Of a DNA stretch of 64,000 bases, positions 12,809 through 26,747 are shown piece after piece. Origin of the DNA: Pratylenchus scribneri (lineage: Eukaryota > Nematoda > Chromadorea > Rhabditida > Pratylenchidae); contig JAQSEB010000169.1 of NCBI GenBank assembly GCA_030063045.1, positions 186,001 to 250,000 of the forward strand, in the 5' to 3' direction. The translations under genes and the position numbers were made by a program. Numbering within the stretch: position 1 is the first letter of the stretch; each line of letters starts with the position of its first letter. The notes beneath the pieces were generated by a model, which had not been told where the DNA came from, searched no databases, and saw nothing but the letters and a program-made list of their open reading frames with translations.

Positions 12809-15800
12809 ATGATGAATTTCGGCCAAATTTTCTATCAAATCATCACAAATTCTTCCCTCCTTTTTATTTTCTTCCTTGCACATCATACAAGGATATCAAG
12901 GACGGAGGAACAGGCAAATGATGCCACCGTCGACAAATTAAATGTGCCGGTTGCCTTTCCAATTTACAGGCCACCATTGGAAACAATGCAAAGGCAGAAA
13001 ACTTCAGTCGAGAATGTTGTGGGTTTTTTTTGACTCATCAATTATCTTTTATTTTTTTTTTACTCATACCGAATACCGGTAATTCTAATTCTAAATCATT
13101 AAAACTATTTAAAAATATTTTGTTATAATTTTTGGTTATTTGGTCGCCAGAATTTTTCACCACCAAAATCACCCTATATATCCTTAAAATTGGCCATAAG
13201 ATTCTAACCCAAAATAGTCTTTTTTCATCGTTTTTAATCAAATATCAATAATATATAAAAATCACAAAAATTTTTTTTTCAAATCTGACGACAGATAACC
13301 GGAAAATATCAATATTTTTTCCATTGTAATTTTCGGATCAAATAAGCATTATATGACCTTATTTGCCCATTTTGGTGGGCAATGCCGGTACTTATGTACC
13401 TTGGGTCCTCTTTTTAGGAAAGTGCTTGGTCCCCCCCTTTGGGTTTGGGATTTGGGTTTGGGTTTGGGTTCAGGATACACGTAAAATGATTCTTACCCCA
13501 TCCTAATCCTAACCCAACCCTGCTGATTAATCCTAACCCAAAATATGAGAAACCAAAGGGGGGACCAAGCACTTTCCAAAAAAGAGGACCCAAAGTACAT
13601 AAGAAGTACCGGCAATGCCAATATTTATAATTCATTGTGGTGACAAAAGTAAAATGAAGGCTAACATTCATGATCCATCTCAATATCCGCTATAAAAATG
13701 TATTTTAAATAAAAAATAATAAATTTGAACCACATTATACTTTTGAATTCCAATTTTTATTGAGATAAAAATTTTAAATTTCACTTTTATAATTTGAAAT
13801 TGGAAATATAAAATATCCCATAACATAAGAATTTTCCACTAATTAATTATTTTTTAGCAGAGACAACCTCTCCGGTTTCATTCCCTTCCTCAACAACATC
13901 CGGCCCCTGCAATGGCACCGGCTTCACCACCATTCTCTCCATCCAATTTGACTGCTGGCCATGTGGAGGAAATTTCTGGCCAAGGATCTGAATCTTCATT
14001 AGCATCACCGGAAGAGGCAACGGAAGAGGAGGAAAGTGAAAATCAAAATCATCGGGATGCCGACGCGGATGAACAACCATTTTTGACACAAAAAAGCACA
14101 TCAACTGTGCCAACCGTGACCATTCGAATGGGAAAAGGTATGGAGGAGAATGGTAAATGGAGTGCATTTTCCCTTTTATTAATTGGATATGCAAAATGGG
14201 GGTTAAATTATAATTGGAATTTTAATTTGTACTCTAGAAAATATTTACCTAAGTGGATTTAAAATATTTCCTTTAAATTCATTTTTTAATCAAATTTCCC
14301 CTATAATTTAATAGAAAAATCTGCGATTTAAGATAAAAATAATTTAATAATAATTGAATTTTCTTATTTCTTAATTTAAATAAAGAGAATAAATGGATTC
14401 AAATTTTCTAATAGGAAAAATAATAAATTACTAAATTATTTTATTAGAAGCCCACACTCTAATAGAAAACCCAGAATCCACTCATCAAAAAGGTTTATTA
14501 AATTGATATAATTTTAAGTAAAATTAAGCCAAAAAAATAGCAAAATTATATCTCAAAAAATTGAGAACTTGGATCTTAGAAATCTTAGAGTTTTTTTGAA
14601 AAAATAAAGTCCACCCACCGTAAAGAATCTATGAAAAATAGTTTACCACGGTCTTCTAATAGAGGATTTACGGTATTTTAAAAAATGATAATTTTCCAAT
14701 TAATAGAATTATTTACAATATTTAGAAAATGCCGATTCTTCATCCGCCGATGATTCTGCTATAGGCACAAGGAATAATGGAAACACTGGAAAGGGAGGAA
14801 AAACGAAAGGGCCAATGAAAATGAGCAAATCCGCAGGCGGTGGAATTGAATCCATTTTGACAACAACTGCAGCAGCTACAGAAAACAGGTAGAAAACATT
14901 TTTTATAAATTATTTTATTATGATATTAAGATTCTGCCGAAATTTATATTTAATCTTAAAATAATTGTAAAAAAATGTTTGCATCATTTCTAGGCTTAAA
15001 TTACCATTTTGTAATTGCTTAATTTTATTTTAAAAATACAATTTTAAATAGGTAAATTTGACAATAAAGCAAGGATTATAACGCCTTCATTCTGTCCATT
15101 TGATGTAATTTTTGGTAGAAAAAAAAAATATTAAAAATGCCATTTTTGTGTGAAATTTTGTCTTTATTGGAAATTTTTATTAGCCTTAAACTTAAACATA
15201 TTAATTCAAAAAATATTATTAAAAAATTTCCAATCCCATAAATTATTTATAAATTTCAGCCAATCCTTATTGACAGCCGATCGCCGTCTCCATCCCCAGC
15301 AACAACAATCGGCATCATCAGCAAGGCCCGTTTCCGTCATAAATACACCACAATTCCAGCTTTTCACTGGCATGGGCATGGAAATTATTGGTCAGTTTTT
15401 AAATTATTTTTGATTAATTTAATAATTATCTTTTATTTTTAAAAACATATATCCAGTCTCAAAAATTAAATCAATACCTAAAATCTAATAAGGGATTTTT
15501 GGGTATAGTAAAAATTTTAAAACCTATCTAGGTTTTTTCATGGAATTTGTAAATTAGTTTCTAAAATGGCAAATATTTAATTTTACCTTTTTATTTCATT
15601 TTTACATTGAAATTTTCCTTCAAAAAAGTGCCAAAATTTTTGTAAAATTGATCAAAAAATTACATCAAAAAAATAAAATAAATGCCCAATATAAAAAATG
15701 AGTCAAACTAAAAATCCACTCTCTTTCTCTTTAAAGAGCATTAGTGCCTTAAGAAATGATTTCTAGAATTTTTTCTGATAATGCTAATCAAACAGAATTC

Positions 15801-18800
15801 TTTCATTCAAATAGAATATGACCAAATAAAAATTGTACTTTCGATCCATTTTTGACAAAAACAGACAAACAAATTTTATTTTCCCAATCAATAAAATTTA
15901 ATAAAAACAAATTTTATGAATTTCATTTTCCCAATCATCAAAATTTGCATCCATTTCACACACATTTTTTAGACAGCCATGAAGGAAGCAATGAGCAATC
16001 AGCAACTGGCACAACCATTTCTGCCTCATCATTGGGCCAAAATAATGCGGCTAGCACAAAAGAAGAAGCCAAAGCAGAAGAAGAAAACAATGATGGTCAT
16101 CACCATCACAAAATGCTTCATTACAATCGGGCCGAATCGAATGCATCCTCCAACGGTGGTTCACCCATTCAAATGGTCCATTTGTCCACATTGGGCGCGG
16201 AATCAGGCATATCGACTACAATGAAAAGTCCACCATCAATTTCTACATTGATTAAAACAACAACATCAATGGATTCCGTTTCTTCTGATGCTGAAAAAGG
16301 TGGAAAAACATTAGTGTTATTGGGAGGAGATTTTTGAGCATAGAGAGCATCCTCAAAAAGATTCCTTGAAATCATGGGATTTTTACAGGAAATTTTCCTA
16401 GTGCCCCGAGAATCCCTCCCATCGCAATTCATAGTCGAAGGGAACTTTTCCTTAATTTTTGAACAGAAAATTATACTTTTTTAATATCCCTTTGAGAATT
16501 ATTTTCCAGCAGTCCTTCAAATATAGTGAAAAAAATATTGCAATAATTTTTAAAATTTACTTTTCCAGCAGAAGTTATATAAATCCTTAAAATAGAGCTT
16601 TATTGAGGGTGGGTTATTAAAATTGTATATATTATATGCGTATAAATCCAGAATCTGAAATCTGAATCCCTAAGAATATGAAAATTCTCCCATCATTTCT
16701 GCCCCGAATTCATTTCATTGCCCAGAGTTTGTATTTGTAAACTATTGCAAATCCCAAATCCCAGTCTCCATATTCAAAAGACTCTGACTAAATAAAAATT
16801 CAAGAATAAAATAATAACTTTTTAAATTAAATAAAAAAATAACTAAAAGTATCTTTATATTCTAAGAAAAATATTAAATTTAATTTTTTTTTTGCTTTAA
16901 AATTTGAATTTTTTTGCAGCTTCAACATCAATCCCAAATATTTCTCCATCATCTTTGCGCACGTTGACTTCATCCACAATTAAAAGCGATACCGACAAAT
17001 TGAAAACATCATCCATTAACCGAGCAGAAGTGGAAGAGAAGGCCGATGAAGCATTCAAGACGGAGGCAACCGCCAAATTGCCCACAATTTTGTCCACAAC
17101 CGGTGTTCCAACATCCGGTAAGTCAATCATTTTACGCTTTAAATTTTAACATTTTTATAGGAAAATTTATTATTATTAAAATATGAATTTGGCTATCATT
17201 TTGTTAAATTTATGGGCAATCTTGATAAGCCCAATGCCAAATCATTTACCAAATATAGGCAACTTTTATAGATGTTGGCATATCCTTACAAAGATGAACA
17301 AATATGATTGAAATATAGAATTATTTTCTTACTTAACATCCATCCAATAGGAATGTGAATAAATTAGTAGGATTTATTGGAAATTTTGGACTCTAAAACA
17401 TTTCCGAATAAAGAGAGGTCAGCTTGATAATCTTATTAGTAGAGAACGGATTTTTTAAGTTTGGATTTGGACCTACTTTTTATCAGATTTTATGAGAAAA
17501 GTAGAAAATAATTTTTTGAGCAATAATTTCATGTTCTTGACGAAATTTCTTTTGATCAATTTATCTAATTTTTGGCACTTTTTCAAAAAAATTAGCCAAA
17601 AAAACCTAACAAATTATTTGAGAAAATCCATAAATACATTTAAAATTTTCTAAAATTTTTTTCAAATTTGTAGCAGATGAAGTGACCGAAGATTTGTTGG
17701 CCATGCTCAATCATTCCCCGCCATCTCCGCCTCCATTCGTCTCGGCAAAAAATCAACCATCAAATTTAAATAATAAAAAAGCCAACAATAATTCGTCGCA
17801 TTTTATGCCAACACCTCCGAATAAACCGCCAACACAATTTCCCGTTTCCGCTGAATCCAATGACCAATTTAGTCATCAAATTGGCCTGAGCGGTGGCCAC
17901 GATGAATTGGATGCTGGTTTCGAACGGCAAACGCAACAAATTCCACCGGGTGCCGAAATTGAAGGTGTAAATGGCAATGGCCAAGGAGAATTGGCCCAAA
18001 CTACGCCATCTTCGCCTATTAATGAGCAAACAGATATTGTGTTGACTAGGCCAACGAAACCGCCTCCTCAAAATTCGTTGTTTTGGTCAACAACAGCGGA
18101 GGTGAATAATAATAGATTGTTGAAAGGGGATAATTATAAAAATTTCACAATATTTTTTTTTTAAATTTTGAGTCCCATAGTTAATTTTTGATGCATTTTT
18201 TGACTCAAAATTTTTTCATTTTTTTGGCTAGCAAATCTACTTATTATTTAAACTTGGATGTTTTAACTTTAGGCAGAGGACTGGACTAGATTTAGGTTTA
18301 AATTAGCCATGCTTTAAATTAAATTTTAAATCCAAAATACCTCAATAAATTTATGAAAAAATTTTTGGCACAATTTTTTGCCCCAAAATTTTTTTGACCA
18401 TATAATTAAGCTTGGCTAAGAAGCTTCAATCTAGATCTAGACTTACATATTTAGGATAGGTTCAACTATAAATTAGGCCAGATTTCTATCAAATTCAATA
18501 ATTCTTTTCATCAATAATCAACTTATTCTAATCAATATTAGTGGCAAATTCACTAAAATTTAAGGATATTATTTAAAAAATTGATTTTGCTAATTTCATT
18601 CAGACATTCTTTTAAATATTTTTTTAAATAAATAACTTTAAATAATTAATAAATTAATTAATTTTCCAGCCTCCTCACAATGAAAATATTGCTTCCAACA
18701 ATTCATCGCGCATTTTCACTCGATTTCCACTTCTTTGGACATCAACCATTGCTCAAGAAAATCCAACAAAATTTACCACAACGCCGGCAACAAAATTCGA

Positions 18801-20998
18801 AACAACTTCAAATGGGTTTGGCCAACATTGGCAGCCAATTAGTGGAAAAACAACAACAAAGGAGGAAGAAACACCGCATCAGCCCACATTCAATTGGGGT
18901 GGACGAATTTCGCCTTCAATTAAGGTGAATTTTTTTTTGAGAATATAAAGGGCCGCTTTTTAGGTCCCAAAAAGTAGTAGTAGAATAGATTCATATTTAG
19001 GTATTTTCGTAAAATTTGCCAAGTAGGATTCGGGAATGTTAAAATGGATAATTTTGGCTTATTTCATTTTATTTCCCTTAAAAATATCAAATTTGGTAAA
19101 AAAATATGTAAAAAATACATCAATGTGAAAAATGCTCAAAAACATTGCATAAAAATAGGTCAACAAAACTCAAAACCTAAAAATCCTTTAGCGATTTTGA
19201 AGAGTTTCATTTGCCAATTATTTTCCTCCTGATTTTAGGCCACAACAACGGAATGGCCAATGGGCAATCATTTGGGCGAGACAGAAGAGGAGGAACACGA
19301 GCCAACCGAAGGGGAAAATCAACCAACAATAATTAGTAGCACACAAAAAAATATGGTAGAAAATATAGGAAATGACAACCAGGATGGTGGTGAAAATGCG
19401 CACAATGATGAAGAGGTGGGAAAATTTTAACATATCACAATTAGTCCTAATCTAGGGCTAAAGTTATTTAGGGCGACAGCTAGGCTTACTTTGACTCTAG
19501 CTTTCGCCCGAGGACTAAGCCCTTCCCTATGGCCCAATAAACGGGATAGGTTGAAGGGGAAATTCATCTTTTAAATTATTCTTTATTAATTGTGCGGGAA
19601 AATGTAATAAAAATGTGAAGGGGAAAAGCGAAAAGCCTCACTTATTAGGAGAGGAAAAAGGTGGGTTTAATAGGACATATTGGGGCAATATTGACGGATG
19701 ATTAGGCAAAAAGTGGGGGTACAGTAGGACAAATAGGAAAGGCCCTTATTAGGCATTTTTGGCATTGATATATAGAATTTAGACCATTTTAATCCTTTGG
19801 CACTAATAAATCATATTCTTGAAATTTGGGATTAAGCAAATGATTAATAAGATGGAATTGAGGTCATAAAGAAGCCACCGTTTAATAAAAATTATATGGC
19901 TCTACTGGTCCGAAAAGACTAAAAAAACCCAAAAAATAAAATAATAATTTTAAAATAATTAAAAATAATATTCAGAATGTGCAATCCAGCGAGGCATCAT
20001 CAAAATTCAGCAGTAGCACAATTCATCATCAGCCAACTTCAAATCTTCGAGTGATCATCATTGGCGGCATTATTTTAGGTAAAATTATTATTTAATTATA
20101 TTTTTAATTATTTTTATTTTTATTAAAATTAATTTTGAATTTAAATTCTCTAAAATTTTCAATTTAATAAATAATTCGATATGAAATAAATTTATAATAA
20201 TTTTGCAAAAAATTTAAAACTCATAAAATTTTACAATTAATCGAAAATTATTTGTGGAAAATTTTTATTTGCATTAAATAACTTTATTATTGATTATACA
20301 AAAAATAAAATAATTAAAATTTTAAAAATTTAATTAAATTCTCTATATTTTATTTATTTTTTATTTGAAACGTAAATTTTTCACATTTTCAGCTGTGCTA
20401 ATTACGGTTATTGCTGGCAGCGTGTGCACTGCAAAATATGTGAAGAAAAGTCGACAATTGCATGGAAAATATCGAGTAAGTCAAATTTAATTTTTAAAAA
20501 ATCCAATAAAATTTTTTTGGTAAAAATTTCTAAATATTTTAAATTTTTTATTTTCTTTAATATTGTAAAAAATCAAAAAAATGTATTTAAATAATTTTAA
20601 ATTTTTAAGTTTTTAATAAATTTCATCTCTTAAAAAATTGAAAAATTAATTAATTTTAAAATTAATTAGTTTTTAAATTGATTAATAAATAATTTAATTT
20701 TTGCACTAAAATTCTTCTTTATTTTATATTTTTTTTAAAAACAATTTTATTTACGTTTAAAAAAAATTAATTAAATTTTAATGTTTATTTAAAATGGAAT
20801 TTTTAAAAATTAAAAAATGAATTAAAATTGTTTAAAAATTTTTAGCCAGCCGCCTACGAAATGCAAACCCAACATCAGCATCGATTCCAGCAACCAGACT
20901 ATGTTCAACATATAATTCCCTCATCAGATTCAATCAGTCAACCGCCAAATCAACAACAAACTGCAATATTCAATGGCAAAGAGGAGAGGCTAATTTGA
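12809..20998 (+). CDS. Large mucin-like single-pass type I membrane protein
   Basis: Twelve exons chain with consistent phase: 12809-13018, 13858-14137, 14726-14888, 15260-15390, 15973-16299, 16920-17117, 17674-18101, 18670-18924, 19239-19415, 19976-20078, 20393-20475 and 20846-20998, about 835 residues. An N-terminal hydrophobic stretch (SSLLFIFFLAHH, after MMNFGQIF) looks like a signal peptide. The ectodomain is about 700 residues of Ser, Thr, Pro, Gln, Asn and acidic sequence with no Cys-rich module, as in mucin-like stalks. A transmembrane segment (VIIIGGIILAVLITVIAG) is split by the intron between exons 10 and 11. The tail starts KYVKKSRQ, then GKYRPAAYEM, and ends KEERLI. The juxtamembrane GxYxPxxxE pattern recalls FERM/band 4.1-binding tails of neurexin/CASPR-like proteins, which is only a suggestion. 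The first intron boundary is uncertain by 3 nt, and upstream exons are possible. Confidence 0.75.
13378..13620. repeat. Foldback element with about 60-bp arms
   Basis: Left arm begins 'ggcaatgccggtacttatg' and continues through 'cctctttttaggaaagtgc' and 'ttggtccccccctttggg'. The right arm is its inverse, ending 'gtaccggcaatgcc'. The centre holds GGGTTTGGGTTT and CCTAACCC runs resembling the CCTAA-type centre of other palindromes here. It lies in intron 1 of the mucin-like gene. Confidence 0.75.
14430..14680. repeat. TACCGTA-end foldback element (third copy)
   Basis: It has 'attagaagcccacactctaa' on the left and 'cttctaatagaggatttacg' followed by GTA on the right. It lies in intron 2 of the mucin-like gene and matches the elements at 3.1-3.5 kb. 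Confidence 0.5.
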
Positions 20999-22347
20999 TT
21001 GATAATATTTTGTACATAGAATTTGGTTATGAAAATATGTTCAAAAAATGTCAAATTTATTACTTAATTCCCTTTAAAAAATCTCAAACATTTTTTTTGA
21101 GTTTTTATAATCTCCTCATTCATAATTAAATTTTTTATAGCATTTTATTATTTTTAAAAATTCAAAATTGTTCTTTCAAAATTCATTTTTGACTCGATTT
21201 TATATTTTTTCCACCAATTCCCTTCAATAATATTGGAGATAATGAATAATAAAAAAATTTTTGGTTAAATAATCCTAAAAATGTTAATAATGTTCCAATA
21301 TTATCAAAATTGAATATTTTTGTATTAATAATTTTTTCATTTTTTTATTGTTTTTAATTTCAAAATTCCTTAACCCTCGTCAATTTTGGTATTCATTTTC
21401 CCTCATTTCAAAGCGCCTTTTTTAATCCATTCAAAACTAAACAATGTTCAAATAATTGTACAATTTATTTTACTTTTATTTTTAATGTAGAAAATACATG
21501 AATAAATTTATTATACGTGTAAAAATGAAATCATTAATAAAAAATTTGAAATTATGATTATTGAAAAAATATTTAACAAAAAAGATGAATAAATTTTTAA
21601 AATTAGTTTGTGAATTGTGAAGCCAAGGACTAATGCTTTAAGCTTTATTGAGTTATTGGTTTGCATCCCATAAATTTGCTGGAGGAAGTGATTCATATTA
21701 GAAGTAGAATAATTCAGATTTTTAAAAATTTTTCTCTGTTGAATTAAACAAAAATGAAATTTGAATAAAATAAAAAAAAAAAATTGCAAATGGTCATTGG
21801 CTATTCTAAATGATCCAACAGCCCTGATTTATATAATTCATATATTCTGAATTTTATAATTTTATCCTTTTATACATTTTGATAAAACAAAAAATTGGCC
21901 AATTCCAATTTAGATTTGATCCAATTGTATAGTTGTTTTATAAAAATAAAATTTACGAACAAAAATTATAAAAAGGTTTCTTATTTCCAATTGGAAACAT
22001 AAATATGATGGATTAATTAAAGTAAAGCACACCACTGTATCCTTTGAAGATTATGTAGGCGGCATTTGGCCTTTTTATTTTTATGAAAAAGAATAAATGG
22101 CAGGGCAAGATTTAAAATGCATTAAAGTTTTATAAAGGGGGAAATTTATACTCAAAAAATAAAGGTAATAAAATTAAATCTTTTTTGTTCATTTTAAGTG
22201 ACCAAAGACCAAAATTTTAATCCCATCATATATCATTTGTTTTATTTAAAAAGGAATAATCCAAAGGCGGCATTTTAGGAAAAAATAAAATATATAAATT
22301 TTTAAAAATAAATCTTTAAGAAGAATCACCCCTAAAAATTTTGAGAA
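20999..22347. other. Intergenic interval
   Basis: Very AT-rich DNA separates two same-strand genes. It presumably holds the 3' UTR of the mucin-like gene and the promoter of the next. I see no exon-like block. Confidence 0.4.
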
Positions 22348-25190
22348 ATGAAATTAAAATTCGTTTGGAAATTGCTGCGTAAACCAAGGAAACAGGTGTT
22401 ATTTTTTTTTGATAATTTCTATTATTATGTTTCTATTAGGTCCATCGATGTTGTCGCGCAGTTGCCCAATTTCTTCATCAAATTTATGACGTTGAAATGG
22501 GAGAACAAAATGAAAATGGACAATTAGGAGCCGGAGGTGAGATTTGGGCATTCAAATTTCAAATGAAAAGTTGAAATCCTAATTCAACCAATTTTAAAAA
22601 ATTCACGTAATATTCTTAAATATATCGTAATAGTAATAATTTATATAATTAATTTCATCGAATTTGATTTTAGTGCATGTAAATTAAATTTTAATACAAT
22701 ATTTCTATTAGAAGCCCATGGGTTACTATTATTATTTATTAGCCCTCTCTCTCTCTAAGTTTAGGGGTGACTTCTAAAGAGAGAGGACATCTTATAGAAC
22801 AATTACTTACTATATTATATATAAAATGATTGATTTTTTGATTGTTTAAATGATAAAAAAAATTGCAAAATTTATTATTAATTTTTGAAGCATTAATAAA
22901 ATATTGATAAAAAGTAATTATTGAAATTAGAAGGACATTTTGCCGAGGAAATTTTGCCAATTAGTGAGGAAGAGGAGACACGAATGGCTGCCATAATTTC
23001 CAATGAATATGAACAAACTCAAAATGGTCTATTGTTAATTAACCAAGGAGGTGAATATGGAAATTCGTCTTAAATTATTAAATTCATTTTTTATTTTGTT
23101 TCCTTCAGAATTGTACCAAGAAATGGCTTCAACTTTGGATGCAATTTTCCGACGTCATTTTATCAAAAAGGCCGACCAATTTGCATTGGCCAATGTTGAA
23201 TCAATGCATTGCGCACGGAAAAGGCAACGCCAATTTCAATTGATAAAGTAAACATAATAATTTGGTGATAAATAATTCGAATAAAAATGTTATTCTGGGT
23301 AAAATACTCATAAAAATATTTTTTGTAAATTTAAAATATTAAATTGGCAATTAAATAATTAAAATACATTTATGTATAATCTCTTTTATGCAGTATGGAG
23401 AATTATTAATAATTTTCAACCCAGGTAAAATTAAAGGGGTAGATTACCTAATTTATTTATAGGATAGAGCTTATTAGGGAATTAAGAAAATGCAATAAAA
23501 TTTTTTAAAGATTTGTCAGGAACTGTGGATCCTCAAATTCCAGGTTGGGGAATATTGTTTAGAGGATATGTATTTTAAAAGAGTTTATATATGGTATAAT
23601 TGAAGTAAAATTTTGGGTACTTACGAATTAATTGTGCCAAGATTTAAAAAAAAATGAAGGATTTCTCTTATGGGTGATTAGAATTAGTGTTAAGGATACG
23701 GAATATGATAACCTCTCCATAAGATTACCCTTACCTTATACCGGATTACGTTTATAGGGGTTACCGTTACCTTCCCCCTAGTTGACTCAAAAAAATCTCC
23801 GTACAGATAATGATGAGTATCATAAAATTTTGTATTCCAATTCATAGAGAACTCCTAGCGGAAATGATTGAGCATTGGGAAGAAGCGCAGCATAAAAGGC
23901 AATGCCGCCAATTTGGTGGCTCCAATCAGTGGATGAATGACATTGGGGTTCGCCTCTTCATGGACACCTATTTTGGCACATTTTGGGACTTTTTAATGAA
24001 ATGCAGCCAAACTTTGGAATGGGCATTCCCTACGGAATTGGCCAAGACAAATATGGTCCCAATAAAATCAATGGGAAATAAAAATGGAAAGAGGTGATTA
24101 AAATAAAAATAATTTAAAAATAACGAAAAAATTATAAGGGTTTATAAACGGTTCAGAAGTTTATCCTAGACAATCAAACCATATAACCTATTCGATAAAT
24201 TTCGTCGACAGGCACATTTTGATAATGATTTGGTTTGGATATAACCATTTTTTAATGAGTTTGAACCAAAAACTGATAAATGGTGCAAACGGTTTAATAC
24301 CCTTAATTTTTCATCAAGTCGTGTCAAATTATATACCTTGCGATGCGTCTTGACGAATCGATTGGATATATGATATGGGGGTCTAGGACAAATTATTGAA
24401 CTGAAATAAGCTTTTCGCCATTCAATGTTTTTTCGCCAAATTAAATACCATCTGATAAAAATCTCTTTTTCAATTATTATATGTATATATTTTCGGATAG
24501 TATTTAATTTGGCGAAAAATTACTGAAATGGTGAAAATATTTTCACATTTCAGTGGTTTGCATTAAGACCACAAACCATATATCTACTAGATAGATCTAG
24601 TCAAGTCGCATCGAATGGTTAAAATTTGTTACGGTTTGTTCAAAATTAAAAGTCACTAGACCGTTCAAACCGCCTTTCGTTGATTCGTAACTAATTAAAA
24701 ATTGGTTAAACCAAAATAAAATCATTATCAAACAATGATGCTTCTTGATGAGATTTATAAATGGGTTTATGGTTTTGGGATCTAGGATAAAACATTGAAC
24801 CGTTATAAACCGTTATATTCTTTTCGTCATTTTAAATGTGTTTAATCACTATTTTATATGTTTAATAATTCCTAATATTTATAAAAGAAATCGTCATTCC
24901 ATTTATGGCCCATTGACCAGCACAATGATTTCGGATGAAAAGGAAGGAGAAAAGAATAACGTGAAAAATCCCGGTATTTAAGAAATAATTTTTTATTTCT
25001 TCATTTTTTGCCAGATTTTAATTTGGAATTTGATGGCATTTTGCTTGGATCTAGCATGGAAACAATGGAAAATTTTGCTGGCAATGGAATTGAGAAGAAA
25101 ATTGGGACTAATCAGATTAAAGGACAAATGAAGGAAGGACGAAACAAGGGAGAAAGACCAAAAAGTGCTGTTGCCATCTATTTATTTTAA
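22348..25190 (+). CDS. Unrecognised intracellular-type protein, 303 aa
   Basis: Seven exons chain in frame: 22348-22395, 22440-22536, 22931-23050, 23109-23247, 23848-24093, 24888-24973 and 25015-25190. The start is the first ATG of exon 1 (MKLKFVW). The protein has a basic N-terminus with RCCRAVAQFLHQI, an acidic segment EEILPISEEEE, a central helical and basic core (IFRRHFIKKADQF, MHCARKRQRQFQLIKKELL) and a Trp/Phe-rich block (YFGTFWDFLMKC). A Lys/Gly-rich hydrophilic tail ends AIYLF. I see no signal peptide or transmembrane segment. I do not recognise the family. Intron 5 (24094-24887) contains two palindromic family A elements, which explains its size compared with 44-790 nt for the others. 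Confidence 0.65.
24135..24830. repeat. Two family A palindromic elements in one intron
   Basis: Copies at about 24135-24440 and 24500-24830 each carry the 'cggttc...tttgtcctaga' type of end, inverted GACGAATCG/CGATGCGTC cores and a central AAACGGTTT segment. Both have TTTTCGCCATT and TTCGCCAAATTAAATACC at their outer edge, which appears to be the true terminal motif of this family. Confidence 0.6.
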
Positions 25191-25399
25191 TTAATTTATA
25201 TTTCAAATTAAATCTTAATTTATTCTGATAAAAATGAAATTAAAAATTTTTATTCTATCAATTATCTATATTAAAAAATCGATCAGATTTTAATCGGTTT
25301 ATTTATTTTATTGTTCTTAGAATATTTTTTTGGGAAAATTATTACTCGAGTAGGTTTTGGTCATCTAGATGAATTTGATTGGCTTTACTATAAACATTT

Positions 25400-26625
25400 T
25401 TTTTATTTCACAAAATATTTTTATGTTTTTTTTCCCAAACATTTTTATGTTTTTGTTTTCCCAAACATTTTTATGTTTTTGTTTTCCCAAACATTTTTAT
25501 GTTTTTGTTTTCCCAAACATTTTAATGTTTTTGTTTTTTTCGCAAACATTTTAATGTTTTTGTTTTTTTCCCAAACATTTTAATGTTTTTGTTTTCCCAA
25601 ATATTTTGATGTTTTTGTTTTCCCAAACATTTTTATGTTCTTGTTTTCCCAAACATTTTTATGTTTTTGTTTTCCCAAACATTTTTATGTTTGTGCTTTC
25701 CCGAACATTATGTTTGTGTTTTCCCAAACATTTTGTTTGTGTTTTCCCGAACATTATTGTGTTTTCCCGAACATTTTGTTTGTGTTTTCCCGAACATTTT
25801 GTTTGTGCTTTCCCGAACATTATGTTTGTGTTTTCCCGAACATTTTGTTTGTGTGTTCCCGAACATTATGTTTGTGTTTTCCCGAACATTTTGTTTATGT
25901 TTTCCCGAACATTATGTTTGTGTTTTCCCAAACATTTTGTTTGTGTTTTCCCGAACATTATGTTTGTGTTTTCCCGAACATTTTGTTTGTGTTTTCCCGA
26001 ACATTATGTTTGTGTTTTCCCGAACATTATGTTTGTTTTCCCGAACATTTTGTTTGTGTTTTCCCGAACATTATGTTTGTGTTTTCCCAAACATTTTGTT
26101 TGTGTTTTCCCGAACATTTTGTTGTGTTTTCCCGAACATTATGTTTGTTTTCCCGAACATTTTGTTTGTGTTTTCCCGAACATTATGTTTGTGTTTTCCC
26201 GAACATTTTGTTGTGTTTTCCCGAACATTATGTTTGTATTTTCCCGAACATTTTGTTTGTGTTTTCCCGAACATTATGTTTGTGTTTTCACGAACATTTT
26301 GTTTGTGTTTTCCCGAAAATTTTGTTTGTTTTCCCAAACATTTTATGTTTTTGTTTCCCAAACATTTTTATGTTTTTGTTTTCCCACATTTTATGTTTTT
26401 GTTTTCCAAAAATTGTATGTTTTTGTTTCCCAAACATTTTTATGTTTTTTGTTTTTTCTCAAACATTTTTATTTTTTTGTTTTCCAAATCATTTTATGTT
26501 TTTGTTTTCCCAAACATTTTATGTTTTTGTTTCCCAAACATTTTTATGTTTTTGTTTTTTTGTTTTCACACATTTTATGTTTTTGTTTTCCAAAAATTTT
26601 ATGTATTTGTTTCTCCAATGTTCGA
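25400..26625. repeat. Minisatellite, 22-27 bp unit with a 46-bp dimer register
   Basis: About 50 units share 'gttttcccaaacattttta' (outer parts) or 'gtgttttcccgaacatt' (core, about 25685-26330). In the core the units alternate ATTATG and ATTTTG after the 'cgaac' block, giving a dimeric higher-order period near 46 bp. The array is free of stops in all three forward frames, so it produces long but spurious ORFs of Phe-, Cys- and Pro-rich peptide. Confidence 0.9.
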
Positions 26626-26747
26626 AATGGAATAAAATAAAAATTTATTAAGCGAAAAAACAATTAAAATTAAATATAACAACAACAAAAAATAAATAAC
26701 AACAAAAAGCAGTGAACAATTTAAATGAAATTATGATTTGATGACCT

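Noticed and set aside
25311..26651. Long forward ORFs (up to 344 codons) of Phe/Cys/Pro-rich peptide
   Set aside because: They arise from a 22-27-bp minisatellite open in all three frames. The three frames give the same permuted peptide, so none is a credible protein.
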